Positions 35,577 to 44,842 of a stretch of 64,000 nt of DNA are shown here, in pieces (position 1 is the stretch's first letter; every line of letters starts with the position of its first letter). Position numbers and translations under genes: made by a program. Origin of the DNA: Nonlabens marinus S1-08. Its GTDB lineage: Bacteria; Bacteroidota; Bacteroidia; Flavobacteriales; Flavobacteriaceae. The stretch spans positions 2,851,921 to 2,915,920 of the forward strand of contig NZ_AP014548.1 of assembly GCF_000831385.1 (NCBI RefSeq), given 5' to 3'. Below the pieces are notes generated by a model. It saw only the letters and a program-made list of their open reading frames with translations, did not search any database and had not been told where the DNA came from.

Positions 35577-37673
35577 ATGACTCGACTCTTTTTTATCTAT
35601 CTTACTTTTTTATCCGCACTCATTTCCAGTGCTCAAGGAATCGATCAACCCAGCGTTGATTTTAAGCGAGCTGCGGTGGACGTGAGTTTTGACCCTTCCA
35701 GTGAACTAGTTGTGGGGAGCATTAGTTTTGAGATTGACATTTTAAAAGCTACAGATCAAGTTCATATCGATGCTAATAATCTGTTGGAATATTCCGTAAG
35801 CTCCACAAGTCACCCTGATATTAAGGGTACAACTGATGATGCAGGGTTGTTGTTGAGAGCTCGCTTTCGCGAAAGCGAAAAAGCCACCGTTACCATTACA
35901 TTCAAAAGTCAACCGAACAAGGCTCTTTATTTTATAGATACAGATGCGGATAAGCGATGGGATCAAGCCTGGACGCAAGGTCAAGGGAAATATACCAGCA
36001 ACTGGCTGCCCAGTATTGACGATATGAATGAAAAGATGGAATGGGATATCAGTATTACTGCTCCTGCCGAATTTACTGTGATATCAAATGGAAAATTAAT
36101 ATCAAAATCAACGGAAAGCAGTGGAATCCAATGGAATTTTGACATGTCCCAGCCTATGTCCAGCTATTTAGTGGCAGTTGTGGTAGGCGATTATCAGGTT
36201 TCTAGCCAAGTTTCTAGTACAGGAATTCCACTAGATTTTTATTACTACCCGCAAGACAGTTCTAAGGTAGCGAGCACATACCAGCATTCTCGACAGATTT
36301 TTGATTTTTTGGAGAAGGAAATCGGCATCGGGTATCCATGGGAGGTTTATAAGCAGATTCCGGTGAAAGACTTTTTGTATGCTGGAATGGAAAATACGAG
36401 CGCAACGATATTTAGTGATCAGTTTGTACAGGACGAGATAGGTGCTTTGGATCGCAGCTATGTGAACGTGAATGCGCATGAACTGGCACACCAATGGTTT
36501 GGCGATCTAGTGACTGAGGAGTCTGGAACACACCACTGGCTGCAGGAAGGTTTTGCGACCTATTATGCGCTTCTAGCCGAACGCGCACTTTATGGCGATG
36601 TGCATTATTATGTGAACCTCTATGAACAAGCGGAATTGCTGAATGATCAAAATCAGTCGGGAAACACCACTGCCCTGATGGATCCTAATGCTAGCTCGCT
36701 GACTTTCTACCAGCATGGCGCTTGGGCTATTCATGCCTTGAGAGATTTAGTAGGTGATGTCGTATTTAAAAATAGCATTAAAGTCTTTTTAAAAAAGTAT
36801 GCCTTTGAAAATGCAACAACAGATGATTTACTAAAAATAGTTGCTGATCAATCTGGAAAAGACCTGACCGATTATAAAGCCTTATGGCTTACCAACAAAC
36901 AATTCCCTAGTGAAGAAGCATTGAGGTTGTTGCGCAAGGATTTGTTTATGGAGGCGTATCTGCAGTTATTAGCAAGACGCATCTCAACATTTGATGAAGC
37001 TTACAACAGCTATAAAGAAACCTTGAAACAACCGGTACAAAAAGAAGCAGTTCTAGAAATGGTAGGGCAATTGAGCCTTCACGATGACGCAAGAAAATAT
37101 AAGCTTTTAGAACAAGCCGCTGCCTTGAATAATCTTGAAATACGCCAGTTGATTGCTTTGACCACTACCGAGGTAAATGACAATAACAAATCCATGATCA
37201 GTAGCTTTTTGACTGACAATTCCTATGTCACCAGAGAGCAAAGCTTGGTTTTACTATGGAATGCTGCGGGAGATAAAAAGCGATTGTTAGAAACGGCAAA
37301 AAAGGCTTGGAAACAAACTAACGAGAGCTTCGATCTCGCATGGCTCGCATTAGCCATCAACACAGAAGGTTACACTAAAACAGAGCGCAAGAAGTTTCTA
37401 CAAGAACTTCAAGAATATACTAGACCATCGTTCTCAACAGAGACCAGGCAAGTGGCTTTTGATTATTTGGTCGCTTTAGATTATCTGGACGATCAAAACT
37501 ATCTGGATTTATATCAAGCTGCACTGCATCATAATTATAGGTTTTATGAGTATGCCCGTAAATTAGTCAATGAGCAGTATGCTCAAGAAAAGCGCAGAGC
37601 GCTTATGGATGAAGTGGTTGAATTACTCACTCCTGCGGAGCAGGAGAAATTGAAGTTGGTGACAGATTTGTAG
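35577..37673 (+). CDS. M1 family metallopeptidase (secreted)
   Basis: Gluzincin aminopeptidase, 698 residues. The start at 35577 gives a clean signal peptide (MTRLFFIYLTFLSALISSAQ); a longer frame to 35505 lacks one. YAGMENTSAT is the exopeptidase GxMEN motif, HELAHQWFGDLV supplies the zinc ligands HExxH, and WLQEGFATYY the third ligand Glu. A C-terminal helical repeat domain follows. It probably trims peptides in the periplasm or outside. A palindrome copy encodes ARFRESEK near residues 95-101, in the N-terminal beta-domain. Confidence 0.93.
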   Translation: MTRLFFIYLTFLSALISSAQGIDQPSVDFKRAAVDVSFDPSSELVVGSISFEIDILKATDQVHIDANNLLEYSVSSTSHPDIKGTTDDAGLLLRARFRESEKATVTITFKSQPNKALYFIDTDADKRWDQAWTQGQGKYTSNWLPSIDDMNEKMEWDISITAPAEFTVISNGKLISKSTESSGIQWNFDMSQPMSSYLVAVVVGDYQVSSQVSSTGIPLDFYYYPQDSSKVASTYQHSRQIFDFLEKEIGIGYPWEVYKQIPVKDFLYAGMENTSATIFSDQFVQDEIGALDRSYVNVNAHELAHQWFGDLVTEESGTHHWLQEGFATYYALLAERALYGDVHYYVNLYEQAELLNDQNQSGNTTALMDPNASSLTFYQHGAWAIHALRDLVGDVVFKNSIKVFLKKYAFENATTDDLLKIVADQSGKDLTDYKALWLTNKQFPSEEALRLLRKDLFMEAYLQLLARRISTFDEAYNSYKETLKQPVQKEAVLEMVGQLSLHDDARKYKLLEQAAALNNLEIRQLIALTTTEVNDNNKSMISSFLTDNSYVTREQSLVLLWNAAGDKKRLLETAKKAWKQTNESFDLAWLALAINTEGYTKTERKKFLQELQEYTRPSFSTETRQVAFDYLVALDYLDDQNYLDLYQAALHHNYRFYEYARKLVNEQYAQEKRRALMDEVVELLTPAEQEKLKLVTDL
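35861..35878. repeat. TTTCGCGAAA palindrome, copy 11 (inside M1 peptidase gene)
   Basis: An 18-bp perfect palindrome TCGCTTTCGCGAAAGCGA read in the RFRESE frame, between two beta-strand segments. Confidence 0.97.
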
Positions 37674-37721
37674 AGGTTGAACTTGAATACAATTTTGTGT
37701 TCAGAAATTATAATTTAAGTA

Positions 37722-38201
37722 ATGTTACCTAAGATAGGTTCTAAAATTAAAGAGCTGATATCCAAATTTTATTGGGTACTGATAATTCCGTTCTTTATTT
37801 GGGGACTTTTTTTTCATCTTAAAGAAGAGCAAGACTTTGATTACAATCAAGCTTATGCTTACGGAGTGGTTACTCGTTTCAACTCTATACATAAGCAACA
37901 TAGCAAAAGAAATTATCATTATTATTTCCAAATCAATGGGAATAACTATACAGGAACTAGTGTAGGTTACCATTCACAGAACATTGAAATTGGAAACTGG
38001 TATAAGATTAAATATTCAGCCATAGACCCAGAAAATAGCCGAATGATTTTTGATCAGAGATATTACCCTAAGTATGAAAAAGATAGTTTAGGAAAAGTGG
38101 TTGACACCACTTTTTCAATTGAAGAGTCCTTAAACAAAGACAGTTTGGATCTTCGAATTAAAAGAATAAAATCGGTTATCGATGGTGGTTTAAAAGGATG
38201 A
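37722..38201 (+). CDS. Hypothetical membrane-anchored protein
   Basis: I do not recognise the family. It has 159 residues, one N-terminal hydrophobic segment (about 17-32, FYWVLIIPFFIWGLFF) after a basic start, then a soluble domain with a Y/N-rich beta-like stretch (YHYYFQINGNNYTGTSVGYH) and a charged C-terminus. The YxFxINGxxYxG pattern recalls small DUF3592-like domains, but this is only resemblance. It follows the M1 gene by 48 bp on the same strand and may be co-transcribed. Confidence 0.6.
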   Translation: MLPKIGSKIKELISKFYWVLIIPFFIWGLFFHLKEEQDFDYNQAYAYGVVTRFNSIHKQHSKRNYHYYFQINGNNYTGTSVGYHSQNIEIGNWYKIKYSAIDPENSRMIFDQRYYPKYEKDSLGKVVDTTFSIEESLNKDSLDLRIKRIKSVIDGGLKG

Positions 38202-38358
38202 GAGATAGCAATAAAATTGAGTATAGGCACAGCTCTTAACTAGAAGTCAAAACTTATTTAGAGAGATTCATTGTTGGGTTTTAATATGAGATAACTCACG
38301 ACTTCGCTTGAGCAAGCGCCTCCCAAATATCCTAGTCCTCATGCCTCATGCCTAAAAC

Positions 38359-38877
38359 CTAAAACAACTCCCTAACTTCTTTGCGCACATAACTCAAGGC
38401 CGTCTCACTAGGCGCCAGGCTTTCCATAAACTCATTGATAATTTGAGCCCGCAGTTCTTCAGCAGTTGTTGATTTGTTGCTCATTCCTACCTGACGTATT
38501 TTTTGAATGGTCGTGTTTTTTGCAGCCCGTATGACATTCCAGCATTCTTCTGTGAAGTAAATCTGTTGGGCTACATTATGCTCAAACTCCTGCTCGATCG
38601 TGGCGACCAGCATAGATTCATATGCTGATTTACTTAAACTACCCGTATTTGTTCTTACTAATAGACTATTAGGTTTCATGCGCTCTAGAAATAAGGTCAA
38701 CCGCTCGTAGGCTGCCATGCGCATGGGTAAAGTTTTGGGCTTCAACGATTTTGAAGCAAGAAAGATGCGGCGTTTTTCCTCATTGTCTAAAAAGGCCTTA
38801 ATCAGCAGGTAAGCTATTAATCCAACAATGAGAGCCGGTAGGAATGCGATGAGAATTTGGGTTGTAGACTGATTCAT
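38359..38877 (-). CDS. Conserved flavobacterial protein with N-terminal membrane anchor
   Basis: A 172-residue protein with one membrane segment (about 8-29, LIAFLPALIVGLIAYLLIKAFL), then a helical cytosolic domain: LPMRMAAYERLTLFLERMKP, SMLVATIEQEFEHNVAQQIY and the C-terminal SPSETALSYVRKEV-like end. It looks like the small conserved protein often seen in this family of bacteria with no known function (DUF7935-like; recalled, not checked). It is convergent with the hypothetical gene to its left and divergent from the UvrD/PcrA gene. Confidence 0.65.
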   Translation of the reverse strand: MNQSTTQILIAFLPALIVGLIAYLLIKAFLDNEEKRRIFLASKSLKPKTLPMRMAAYERLTLFLERMKPNSLLVRTNTGSLSKSAYESMLVATIEQEFEHNVAQQIYFTEECWNVIRAAKNTTIQKIRQVGMSNKSTTAEELRAQIINEFMESLAPSETALSYVRKEVRELF

Positions 38878-38987
38878 TCGTTCTGTAAAAAATTCAATGT
38901 GTTGCTAAAATACGTTATGACACTCAAGTGCGCCTCAAAATTTCAATCCTATTTTGAATCTCAATGTTGAAAAAATGCTGGTATTTA

Positions 38988-39009
38988 GTTCGCTTTCGCG
39001 AAAGCGAAC
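38988..39009. repeat. TTTCGCGAAA palindrome, copy 12 (upstream of the UvrD/PcrA gene)
   Basis: A 22-bp perfect palindrome in the divergent spacer. It ends 12 bp before a near-consensus -7 box (TATCTTTA, 39022-39029), so it covers the expected -33 region of the helicase promoter. Confidence 0.97.
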
Positions 39010-39053
39010 AACCCTCAAACCGTATCTTTAAAGACTAGAAAATGAAGTAGATT

Positions 39054-41378
39054 TTGGAAGATTATTTATCCCAATTAAATGAAGCGCAGCGCCTTCCCGT
39101 GCTGCAAAAAGAAGGCCCAATGATCGTTATCGCAGGCGCTGGTTCAGGTAAAACCAGAGTACTAACCTTGCGCATTGCCTATCTCATGCAACAAGGCGTC
39201 GATCCATTCAATATACTATCGCTGACCTTTACTAATAAGGCGGCGCGGGAGATGAAAAAACGTATTGCAGATATTGTAGGGGTAAGCGAATCCAAGAACT
39301 TGTGGATGGGAACTTTCCACTCCGTTTTTGCTCGTTTGCTGCGCATGGAAGCTGATAAATTAGGCTACCCTTCTAACTTTACGATTTACGATTCTCAAGA
39401 TTCTCAACGATTGACGAGTGCGATCATCAAGGAAATGGGACTGGATAAGGATGTTTATAAGTACAAACAGATTTTCTCTAGGATCTCGTCTCTCAAAAAC
39501 AGCTTGATTACAGTACGTGCTTATTTTGCTGATGCAGATCTCCAGGAAGCAGATGCGATGGCGCGTAGGCCACGGTTTGGTGATATTTATAAAGAGTATG
39601 TAGAGCGCTGTTTTAAAGCTGGCGCGATGGATTTTGATGATCTATTATTGAAAACCAATGAATTGCTAAATCGATTCCCAGACGTTCTTGCAAAATACCA
39701 GAACCGTTTTCAATACATTCTGGTAGATGAGTATCAGGATACGAATCATTCCCAATATTTGATCGTAAAGGCGCTATCAGATAAATTTCAGAATATATGT
39801 GTAGTTGGCGATGATGCCCAATCTATTTATGCCTTTAGAGGAGCTAATATCAATAACATCTTAAACTTCCAGCGGGATTATGATGATGTAAAGGCCTACC
39901 GACTGGAACAAAATTACCGCTCTACCAAGAATATTGTAGAGGCGGCCAATTCTATTATTGAGCACAATAAAACCAAGTTGGATAAAGTGGTTTGGACCGC
40001 TAACAATGATGGCCCCAAAATCATTGTACATAGATTAATGAGCGATGCCGAAGAAGGTCGTTATGTAGCGAGTAGTATTTGGGAAAATAAAATGAATCAC
40101 CAGCTGGGCAATGATCAGTTTGCTATACTTTATAGAACTAACGCGCAATCCAGAGCCATGGAAGACGCGCTTAGAAAGCGTGATATTCCCTACCGTATTT
40201 ATGGCGGCCTCAGTTTCTACCAGCGTAAAGAGGTAAAAGACGTACTCTCCTATTTGCGATTAGTAGTCAACCCGAAAGATGAGGAAGCGCTCAAAAGGGT
40301 GATCAACTATCCAGCACGTGGTATAGGTCAAACGACCATGGACAAACTCATTGTAGGAGCCAAACAATACGACCGCAGCATTTTTGAAGTTATTGAGAAT
40401 ATCGATCGTGTAGACATCAACATCAATGGCGCTACAAAAACAAAATTGCGCAATTTCGTAACGATGATTAAGAGCTTCCAAGCGCTGGAAGAAACTCAAA
40501 ACGTATTTGAGTTAACGGAATATGTTATCAAAAAAAGTGCCTTATTAACGGAATTAAAAAAGGACGGAACCCAAGAAGGAATTTCAAGAATTGAAAACAT
40601 TGAAGAGTTACTCAATGGTATGCGTGACTTTGTCGAAGGGCAAAAAGAAGTGGCAGATGCTAGGGGATCGCTTTCTGAATTTTTAGAAGATGTAGCGCTT
40701 GCAACAGATTTAGACAATGACACAGGTGATACAGATCGCGTTTCATTAATGACTATTCACCTTTCTAAAGGTTTGGAGTTTCCATACCTATATATCGTTG
40801 GAATGGAAGAAGACTTATTCCCTAGTGGGATGAGCATGAATACTAGAGAGGAGTTGGAAGAAGAGCGTCGACTGTTTTATGTGGCACTTACTAGAGCAGA
40901 ACATCAGGCTTACCTAACCTATACCTTAAGTCGATACCGCTGGGGAAAATTAGTAGATGCAGAACCTAGTCGCTTTATCAATGAAATTGATGATCAGTAT
41001 GTAGAGTATACCACTCCCATGGATGATTACAAATACAAGCCACTGCTCGATGCAGACTTGTGGGACGAACCCGATAAATCCAAACTACGCCAGTCTAAGC
41101 CTAGAAATGGGACTCCCCCTAGCGTGAATAAACCCAGCGAAGAACAAATCAGGAAGCTGAGGAAAATGAGACCAGTGAGCACCGCGACAAATTCCACACC
41201 AGCTGGATTTGAAGGTGACCTTCAACCAGGAATGATGGTGGAACATGCCAGATTTGGACGTGGAGAGGTAGTAAATATTGAAGGTGTAGGCGGTGAGAAA
41301 AAAGCGGAGATACGATTTCAAGTAGGTGGATTGAAGAAGCTTCTCTTGAGGTTTGCGAAATTGGAATTGGTAGAATAA
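39054..41378 (+). CDS. pcrA: UvrD/PcrA-type DNA helicase
   Basis: Superfamily 1A 3'-5' helicase for nucleotide excision repair and fork clearance, 774 residues. Walker A AGAGSGKT (27-34), LTFTNKAAREMKKRI, VDEYQDTNHSQY (motif II), GDDAQSIYAFRGA (III), LEQNYRST (IV) and VALTRAEH (VI) appear in order; the C-terminal tail VEHARFGRGEVVNIEG is the PcrA/UvrD Tudor-like end. It starts with TTG at 39054; an ATG just upstream is followed at once by a stop. UvrD and PcrA cannot be told apart by reading. Confidence 0.93.
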   Translation: MEDYLSQLNEAQRLPVLQKEGPMIVIAGAGSGKTRVLTLRIAYLMQQGVDPFNILSLTFTNKAAREMKKRIADIVGVSESKNLWMGTFHSVFARLLRMEADKLGYPSNFTIYDSQDSQRLTSAIIKEMGLDKDVYKYKQIFSRISSLKNSLITVRAYFADADLQEADAMARRPRFGDIYKEYVERCFKAGAMDFDDLLLKTNELLNRFPDVLAKYQNRFQYILVDEYQDTNHSQYLIVKALSDKFQNICVVGDDAQSIYAFRGANINNILNFQRDYDDVKAYRLEQNYRSTKNIVEAANSIIEHNKTKLDKVVWTANNDGPKIIVHRLMSDAEEGRYVASSIWENKMNHQLGNDQFAILYRTNAQSRAMEDALRKRDIPYRIYGGLSFYQRKEVKDVLSYLRLVVNPKDEEALKRVINYPARGIGQTTMDKLIVGAKQYDRSIFEVIENIDRVDININGATKTKLRNFVTMIKSFQALEETQNVFELTEYVIKKSALLTELKKDGTQEGISRIENIEELLNGMRDFVEGQKEVADARGSLSEFLEDVALATDLDNDTGDTDRVSLMTIHLSKGLEFPYLYIVGMEEDLFPSGMSMNTREELEEERRLFYVALTRAEHQAYLTYTLSRYRWGKLVDAEPSRFINEIDDQYVEYTTPMDDYKYKPLLDADLWDEPDKSKLRQSKPRNGTPPSVNKPSEEQIRKLRKMRPVSTATNSTPAGFEGDLQPGMMVEHARFGRGEVVNIEGVGGEKKAEIRFQVGGLKKLLLRFAKLELVE

Positions 41379-41540
41379 GACATAAAACCCATTTTAAATT
41401 TCAAATCACAGGATAAGAAAATGTCTAACGGATTATAGATATTAAATCTTAGCCTACGGTGCTAGATTGTAACTTCTTTAAGCTGCATTTCTTGAAAGAG
41501 AAATTATCCCATACATTTACAATAACCATCATACCTAGGA

Positions 41541-42137
41541 ATGCAAAATATTCAGTATCCCGTACGTTTCTCCTTTAGAATAACAACTTTAAGCAACGAT
41601 TTTACGGCCAAGGATGCCACCGGTCAAACCATTGCCTATGTTAGGCAAAAAATGTTCAAGCTTAAGGAGGCGATCACTGTTTACAATAATACCAGTAAAT
41701 CTGAGGTTCTGTTTACTATTAAAGCAGACCGATGGCTAGACTGGAGTGCCGCTTACAGCATATACGACGCTCAAGGAAAAGTGTTAGGTAAGATTGCTCG
41801 AAAAGGATGGAAATCCATGTGGAAAGCAGAGTATAACATTATAGATCAAAACGACAAGCAACAATATAAAGTTCAAGAAGCCAGCGCGATGACGCGTCTT
41901 GCAGACTCACTAGTTGGCGAAATCCCTGTAGTCGGTTTTTTTACAGGTTACCTATTTAACCCCACCTATAATGTCACAGATAGAAACGGTGACATTGTTG
42001 TCAAATTAAAGAAAAAAGGATCCTTCTTTGGGAAAGAGTTTGAGCTCAACAAAATCGTAGATATTGAAGAAGATGATAAAGAAAGAGTGATGCTAGGTTT
42101 GATGATGATGATACTCTTAGAGCGCCGTCGCGGATAG
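41541..42137 (+). CDS. LURP-one-related / tubby-like family protein
   Basis: A 198-residue protein with repeated beta-strands of the LURP-one/scramblase fold: AKDATGQTIAYVRQKMFKLK, YSIYDAQGKVLGKIARKG, YNIIDQNDKQQYKVQE and YNVTDRNGDIVVKLKKKG, four repeats of the x-Y-x-(I/V)-x-D-x-x-G-x form. The C-terminus has a hydrophobic LGLMMMILLERRRG. The function of bacterial members is unknown, though phospholipid-binding is suspected from the fold. It precedes the APC permease by 57 bp. Confidence 0.75.
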   Translation: MQNIQYPVRFSFRITTLSNDFTAKDATGQTIAYVRQKMFKLKEAITVYNNTSKSEVLFTIKADRWLDWSAAYSIYDAQGKVLGKIARKGWKSMWKAEYNIIDQNDKQQYKVQEASAMTRLADSLVGEIPVVGFFTGYLFNPTYNVTDRNGDIVVKLKKKGSFFGKEFELNKIVDIEEDDKERVMLGLMMMILLERRRG

Positions 42138-42194
42138 GCCAGACGACAAAAGCTGAGACCATACAGTGACAATAGACGTTTTCCATACAAATTC

Positions 42195-43439
42195 ATGGCT
42201 GACAAGAAACTAAAAAGAGATTTAGGTTTTTGGGACGTCCTACTATTTGGTGTAGGCAATATTGTTGGTGCTGGAATTTATGCCATTATAGGACAGGCCG
42301 CAGGCTTAAGCGGCAATATGTTATGGCTTAGTTTTGCTGTCGCTGCAATAGTTGCTTTGCTGACTGGATTATCATATGCAGAGTTTGTTAGCCGATTCCC
42401 TGATGCCGGAGGTAGTTTTGAATATTTAAAGCAAGGCCTAGGAGAAAAGACAGCCATTGCCATGTCTGTTTTCATAACTCTTACTGGAATAGTTGCTGCA
42501 GCCGCCATTTCTATAAGCTTTGCAGATTATGTGAGTCGACTTTTCGATATTCCCAACACCCTAAGTGTCGTTAGTATCATTGTGTTGATGGCCTTTTTCA
42601 ATATCATAGGTTCCAAATATAGCTCCTACTACAATGGCCTTGCGACTATAATAACCCTAGCAGGTTTGATACTTGTGATTGCAGTTTGTATCCCAGATTT
42701 AGGTAATACCTCATTATTTGAAATGAATGAAATGGGATGGACAGGGATACTTGCTGGATCTGCCTTGATTTTTTTTAGTTATGTAGGATTTGAAGACCTC
42801 GTCAAAATGGCTGAGGAAACAAAGCAGCCGCGCAAGAACATGCCAAAAGCCATATTATTAAGTGGTCTGATTGTTTTGGTCGTCTATGTGCTAATCGCTA
42901 TGGTAAGCGTGAGTGTCATGGATATAGATCAGTTAAGCAGTAGCAATGGGCCGCTAGCAGCGGTGATAGAATCAAAGCTAGGGGCTATAGGCTCTATCAT
43001 ACTAGTGGTAGTTGCGCTATTTGCCACGAGTAAGACCATTTTAAGTAATATTCTAGGCACCTCTCGTCTATTATTTGACGTGGCCAGAGACAGTGAAATT
43101 TCATGGCTCAAAAAGTTTACCACAATTAGCGGAATTGGCAATACGCCAAACTACGCCATCATAGCTATATCCATAATTACATTGTGTTTTGGCCTAATTG
43201 GCAATTTGAAAATGGTCGCCTCCATCAGCAACGTATTTGTATTTATAGTCTTTGTGATGGTCAATATCGCCTTGATCTCTTACCGAGTCAAGATCAGAAA
43301 GGAAAAAGATACGGATGAGGATCTTTTTAGGATACCGCTTAACGTCAACAACATTCCATTGCCTACCTTGCTTGCTATAGTCACTTTAGTTTTACTTTTA
43401 GCCTTTAATATTTACAATATCATAGAGGGTAAAGCCTGA
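42195..43439 (+). CDS. APC family amino acid permease
   Basis: A polytopic inner-membrane transporter, 414 residues with about 12 hydrophobic segments. The first-helix motif GVGNIVGAGIYAIIG (with the unwound G-x-G substrate site), AEFVSRFPDAGGSFEYLKQG and ISYVGFEDLVKMAEETK-like FFSYVGFEDLVKMAEE are typical of the APC superfamily. The substrate amino acid cannot be inferred. It is the second gene in a rightward group that also holds the methyltransferase and GT2 genes. Confidence 0.88.
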   Translation: MADKKLKRDLGFWDVLLFGVGNIVGAGIYAIIGQAAGLSGNMLWLSFAVAAIVALLTGLSYAEFVSRFPDAGGSFEYLKQGLGEKTAIAMSVFITLTGIVAAAAISISFADYVSRLFDIPNTLSVVSIIVLMAFFNIIGSKYSSYYNGLATIITLAGLILVIAVCIPDLGNTSLFEMNEMGWTGILAGSALIFFSYVGFEDLVKMAEETKQPRKNMPKAILLSGLIVLVVYVLIAMVSVSVMDIDQLSSSNGPLAAVIESKLGAIGSIILVVVALFATSKTILSNILGTSRLLFDVARDSEISWLKKFTTISGIGNTPNYAIIAISIITLCFGLIGNLKMVASISNVFVFIVFVMVNIALISYRVKIRKEKDTDEDLFRIPLNVNNIPLPTLLAIVTLVLLLAFNIYNIIEGKA

Positions 43440-43459
43440 TATAAATAGAAACAAATACC

Positions 43460-43987
43460 TTGTACGAGAACAGCTTTCCTACCAAACGATTTAAAAACAC
43501 TTTTGAATTTCTTCAATTGCATGTTGAGCCTTCAGAGAAGATTCTGGATCTAGGTGTAGAGAATCCATTCTCTGTGATCCTGAAGGAAAATGGTTTTCAA
43601 GTTGAGAATACCGGTGGTGAAGATTTAGACGACAATTTAAGTACCATTCAATCTTTCACGGGTAGTGTGATTACCGCCTTTGAGATTTTTGAACATTTAG
43701 TGAATCCTTATGGTGTTTTGAAGGCCATACCTTGCGATAAATTACTGGTAAGCGTACCCTTGAAGCTTTGGTTTGCGAGCGCTTATCGTAATCCTAATGA
43801 CCTTAGAGACCAACATTATCATGAGTTTGAAGATTGGCAATTGGATTATGTCTTAAACAAAGCGGGTTGGGAGATCAAAGATTCCATCAAGTTTACAAAC
43901 CCTACTTCTAAACTAGGTCTAAGACCGCTCTTGCGTCACTTTACAGACCGCTACTATCTTGTATATTGCGAGCGCACTAAAAACTAG
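43460..43987 (+). CDS. SAM-dependent methyltransferase (class I, short)
   Basis: A 175-residue protein with a compact class I fold: motif I as KILDLGVENPFSVIL, an acidic strand end GEDLDD, then TAFEIFEHLVNPYGVL and LLVSVPLKLW, like the Methyltransf_23/11 group. HEFEDWQLDYVLNKAGW fits the end of the fold. It starts with TTG at 43460; no ATG is available between the in-frame stop upstream and motif I. It sits three bases before the GT2 gene, so the pair probably modifies a glycan or lipid jointly (inference). Confidence 0.8.
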   Translation: MYENSFPTKRFKNTFEFLQLHVEPSEKILDLGVENPFSVILKENGFQVENTGGEDLDDNLSTIQSFTGSVITAFEIFEHLVNPYGVLKAIPCDKLLVSVPLKLWFASAYRNPNDLRDQHYHEFEDWQLDYVLNKAGWEIKDSIKFTNPTSKLGLRPLLRHFTDRYYLVYCERTKN

Positions 43988-43990
43988 AAA

Positions 43991-44842
43991 TTGCACATCG
44001 CTATCGTCATACCAGCTTTTAATGAAGAAGCACTGATCGCCCAGACGCTAGAAAGCCTCTGCGATCAAACTCATCCCGCTGCTCAAATAGTAGTCGTAGA
44101 CGATAATTCTACAGACCATACCTACGACATTGCTGCATCATTTATCACTCGATTACCGCTACAAGTCATTCGTAATTCTTCAAGCGCAGAAAATATTCCA
44201 GGCGCCAAGGTGATTCAAGCTTTTAAAAAAGGCCTCTCCTTGTTGGATCTTTCTAAATATGATGTGATCTGTAAGTTTGATGCTGATCTCATTTTTCCAA
44301 CTGATTATCTGGAGCAAATTGTAGTTCGCTTTCGCGAAAGCGATACCATCGGCATGGTGGCAGGTCATTGTACTATTGAGAAAAACGGGAGTTGGGTACT
44401 AGAAAACCAAAATAACCCAGATCACATAAGAGGTGCTTTAAAAGCTTATCGCATCAATTGCTTTGATGCAATTGGAGGTCTAAAAACCAGCATAGGATGG
44501 GACACTATGGATGAAATGCTGGCGCGGTACAACGGTTGGAAGGTGGTAACTATAGAGGGTTTGCATGTCAAGCATCTCAAACCTACTGGTGTTTCTTACA
44601 AACCGAAATCCCTGCGATTACAAGGGGAAGCATTTTATAAAATGCGATACGGATTACCGCTAACCATGATCACCGCAATTAAGATGGCGTTTAAAAACAA
44701 TAATTGGAGATTGATTGGTGACTACTTACAGGGATATTTCAACGCACAAAAAAGCGACCTTGATCCTTTAATGACTAAGGATCAAGGCCGCTTTTTGAGA
44801 TCTTACCGCTGGAAAGGTATTAAATCTAAAATAGGTTTCTAG
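43991..44842 (+). CDS. Glycosyltransferase family 2
   Basis: A 283-residue GT-A enzyme. IVIPAFNEEALIAQTLESL is the nucleotide-sugar-binding start, VVVDDNSTDHTYD follows, and KFDADLIFP gives the DxD metal site; GWDTMDEMLARYNGWK carries the acceptor-site E/D. It starts with TTG. A palindrome encodes VRFRESD after the DxD strand. The last 30 codons contain a long hairpin that looks like a terminator of the converging gene, and the two genes overlap by four bases at their stops. Confidence 0.88.
   Translation: MHIAIVIPAFNEEALIAQTLESLCDQTHPAAQIVVVDDNSTDHTYDIAASFITRLPLQVIRNSSSAENIPGAKVIQAFKKGLSLLDLSKYDVICKFDADLIFPTDYLEQIVVRFRESDTIGMVAGHCTIEKNGSWVLENQNNPDHIRGALKAYRINCFDAIGGLKTSIGWDTMDEMLARYNGWKVVTIEGLHVKHLKPTGVSYKPKSLRLQGEAFYKMRYGLPLTMITAIKMAFKNNNWRLIGDYLQGYFNAQKSDLDPLMTKDQGRFLRSYRWKGIKSKIGF
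44326..44343. repeat. TTTCGCGAAA palindrome, copy 13 (inside GT2 gene)
   Basis: An 18-bp perfect palindrome read in the RFRES frame (VRFRESD), 19 codons after the DxD motif start. Confidence 0.97.
44749..44796. terminator. Bidirectional terminator-like hairpin inside the GT2 coding sequence
   Basis: AAAAAGCG-A-CCTTGATCCTT, loop TAATGACT, AAGGATCAAGG-C-CGCTTTTT: a stem of about 19 bp with one mismatch, with T-runs on both strands. It lies 43 bp beyond the stop of the leftward outer-membrane gene and so would terminate it, but it is also coding (SDLDPLMTKDQG) for the rightward GT2. Confidence 0.8.
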
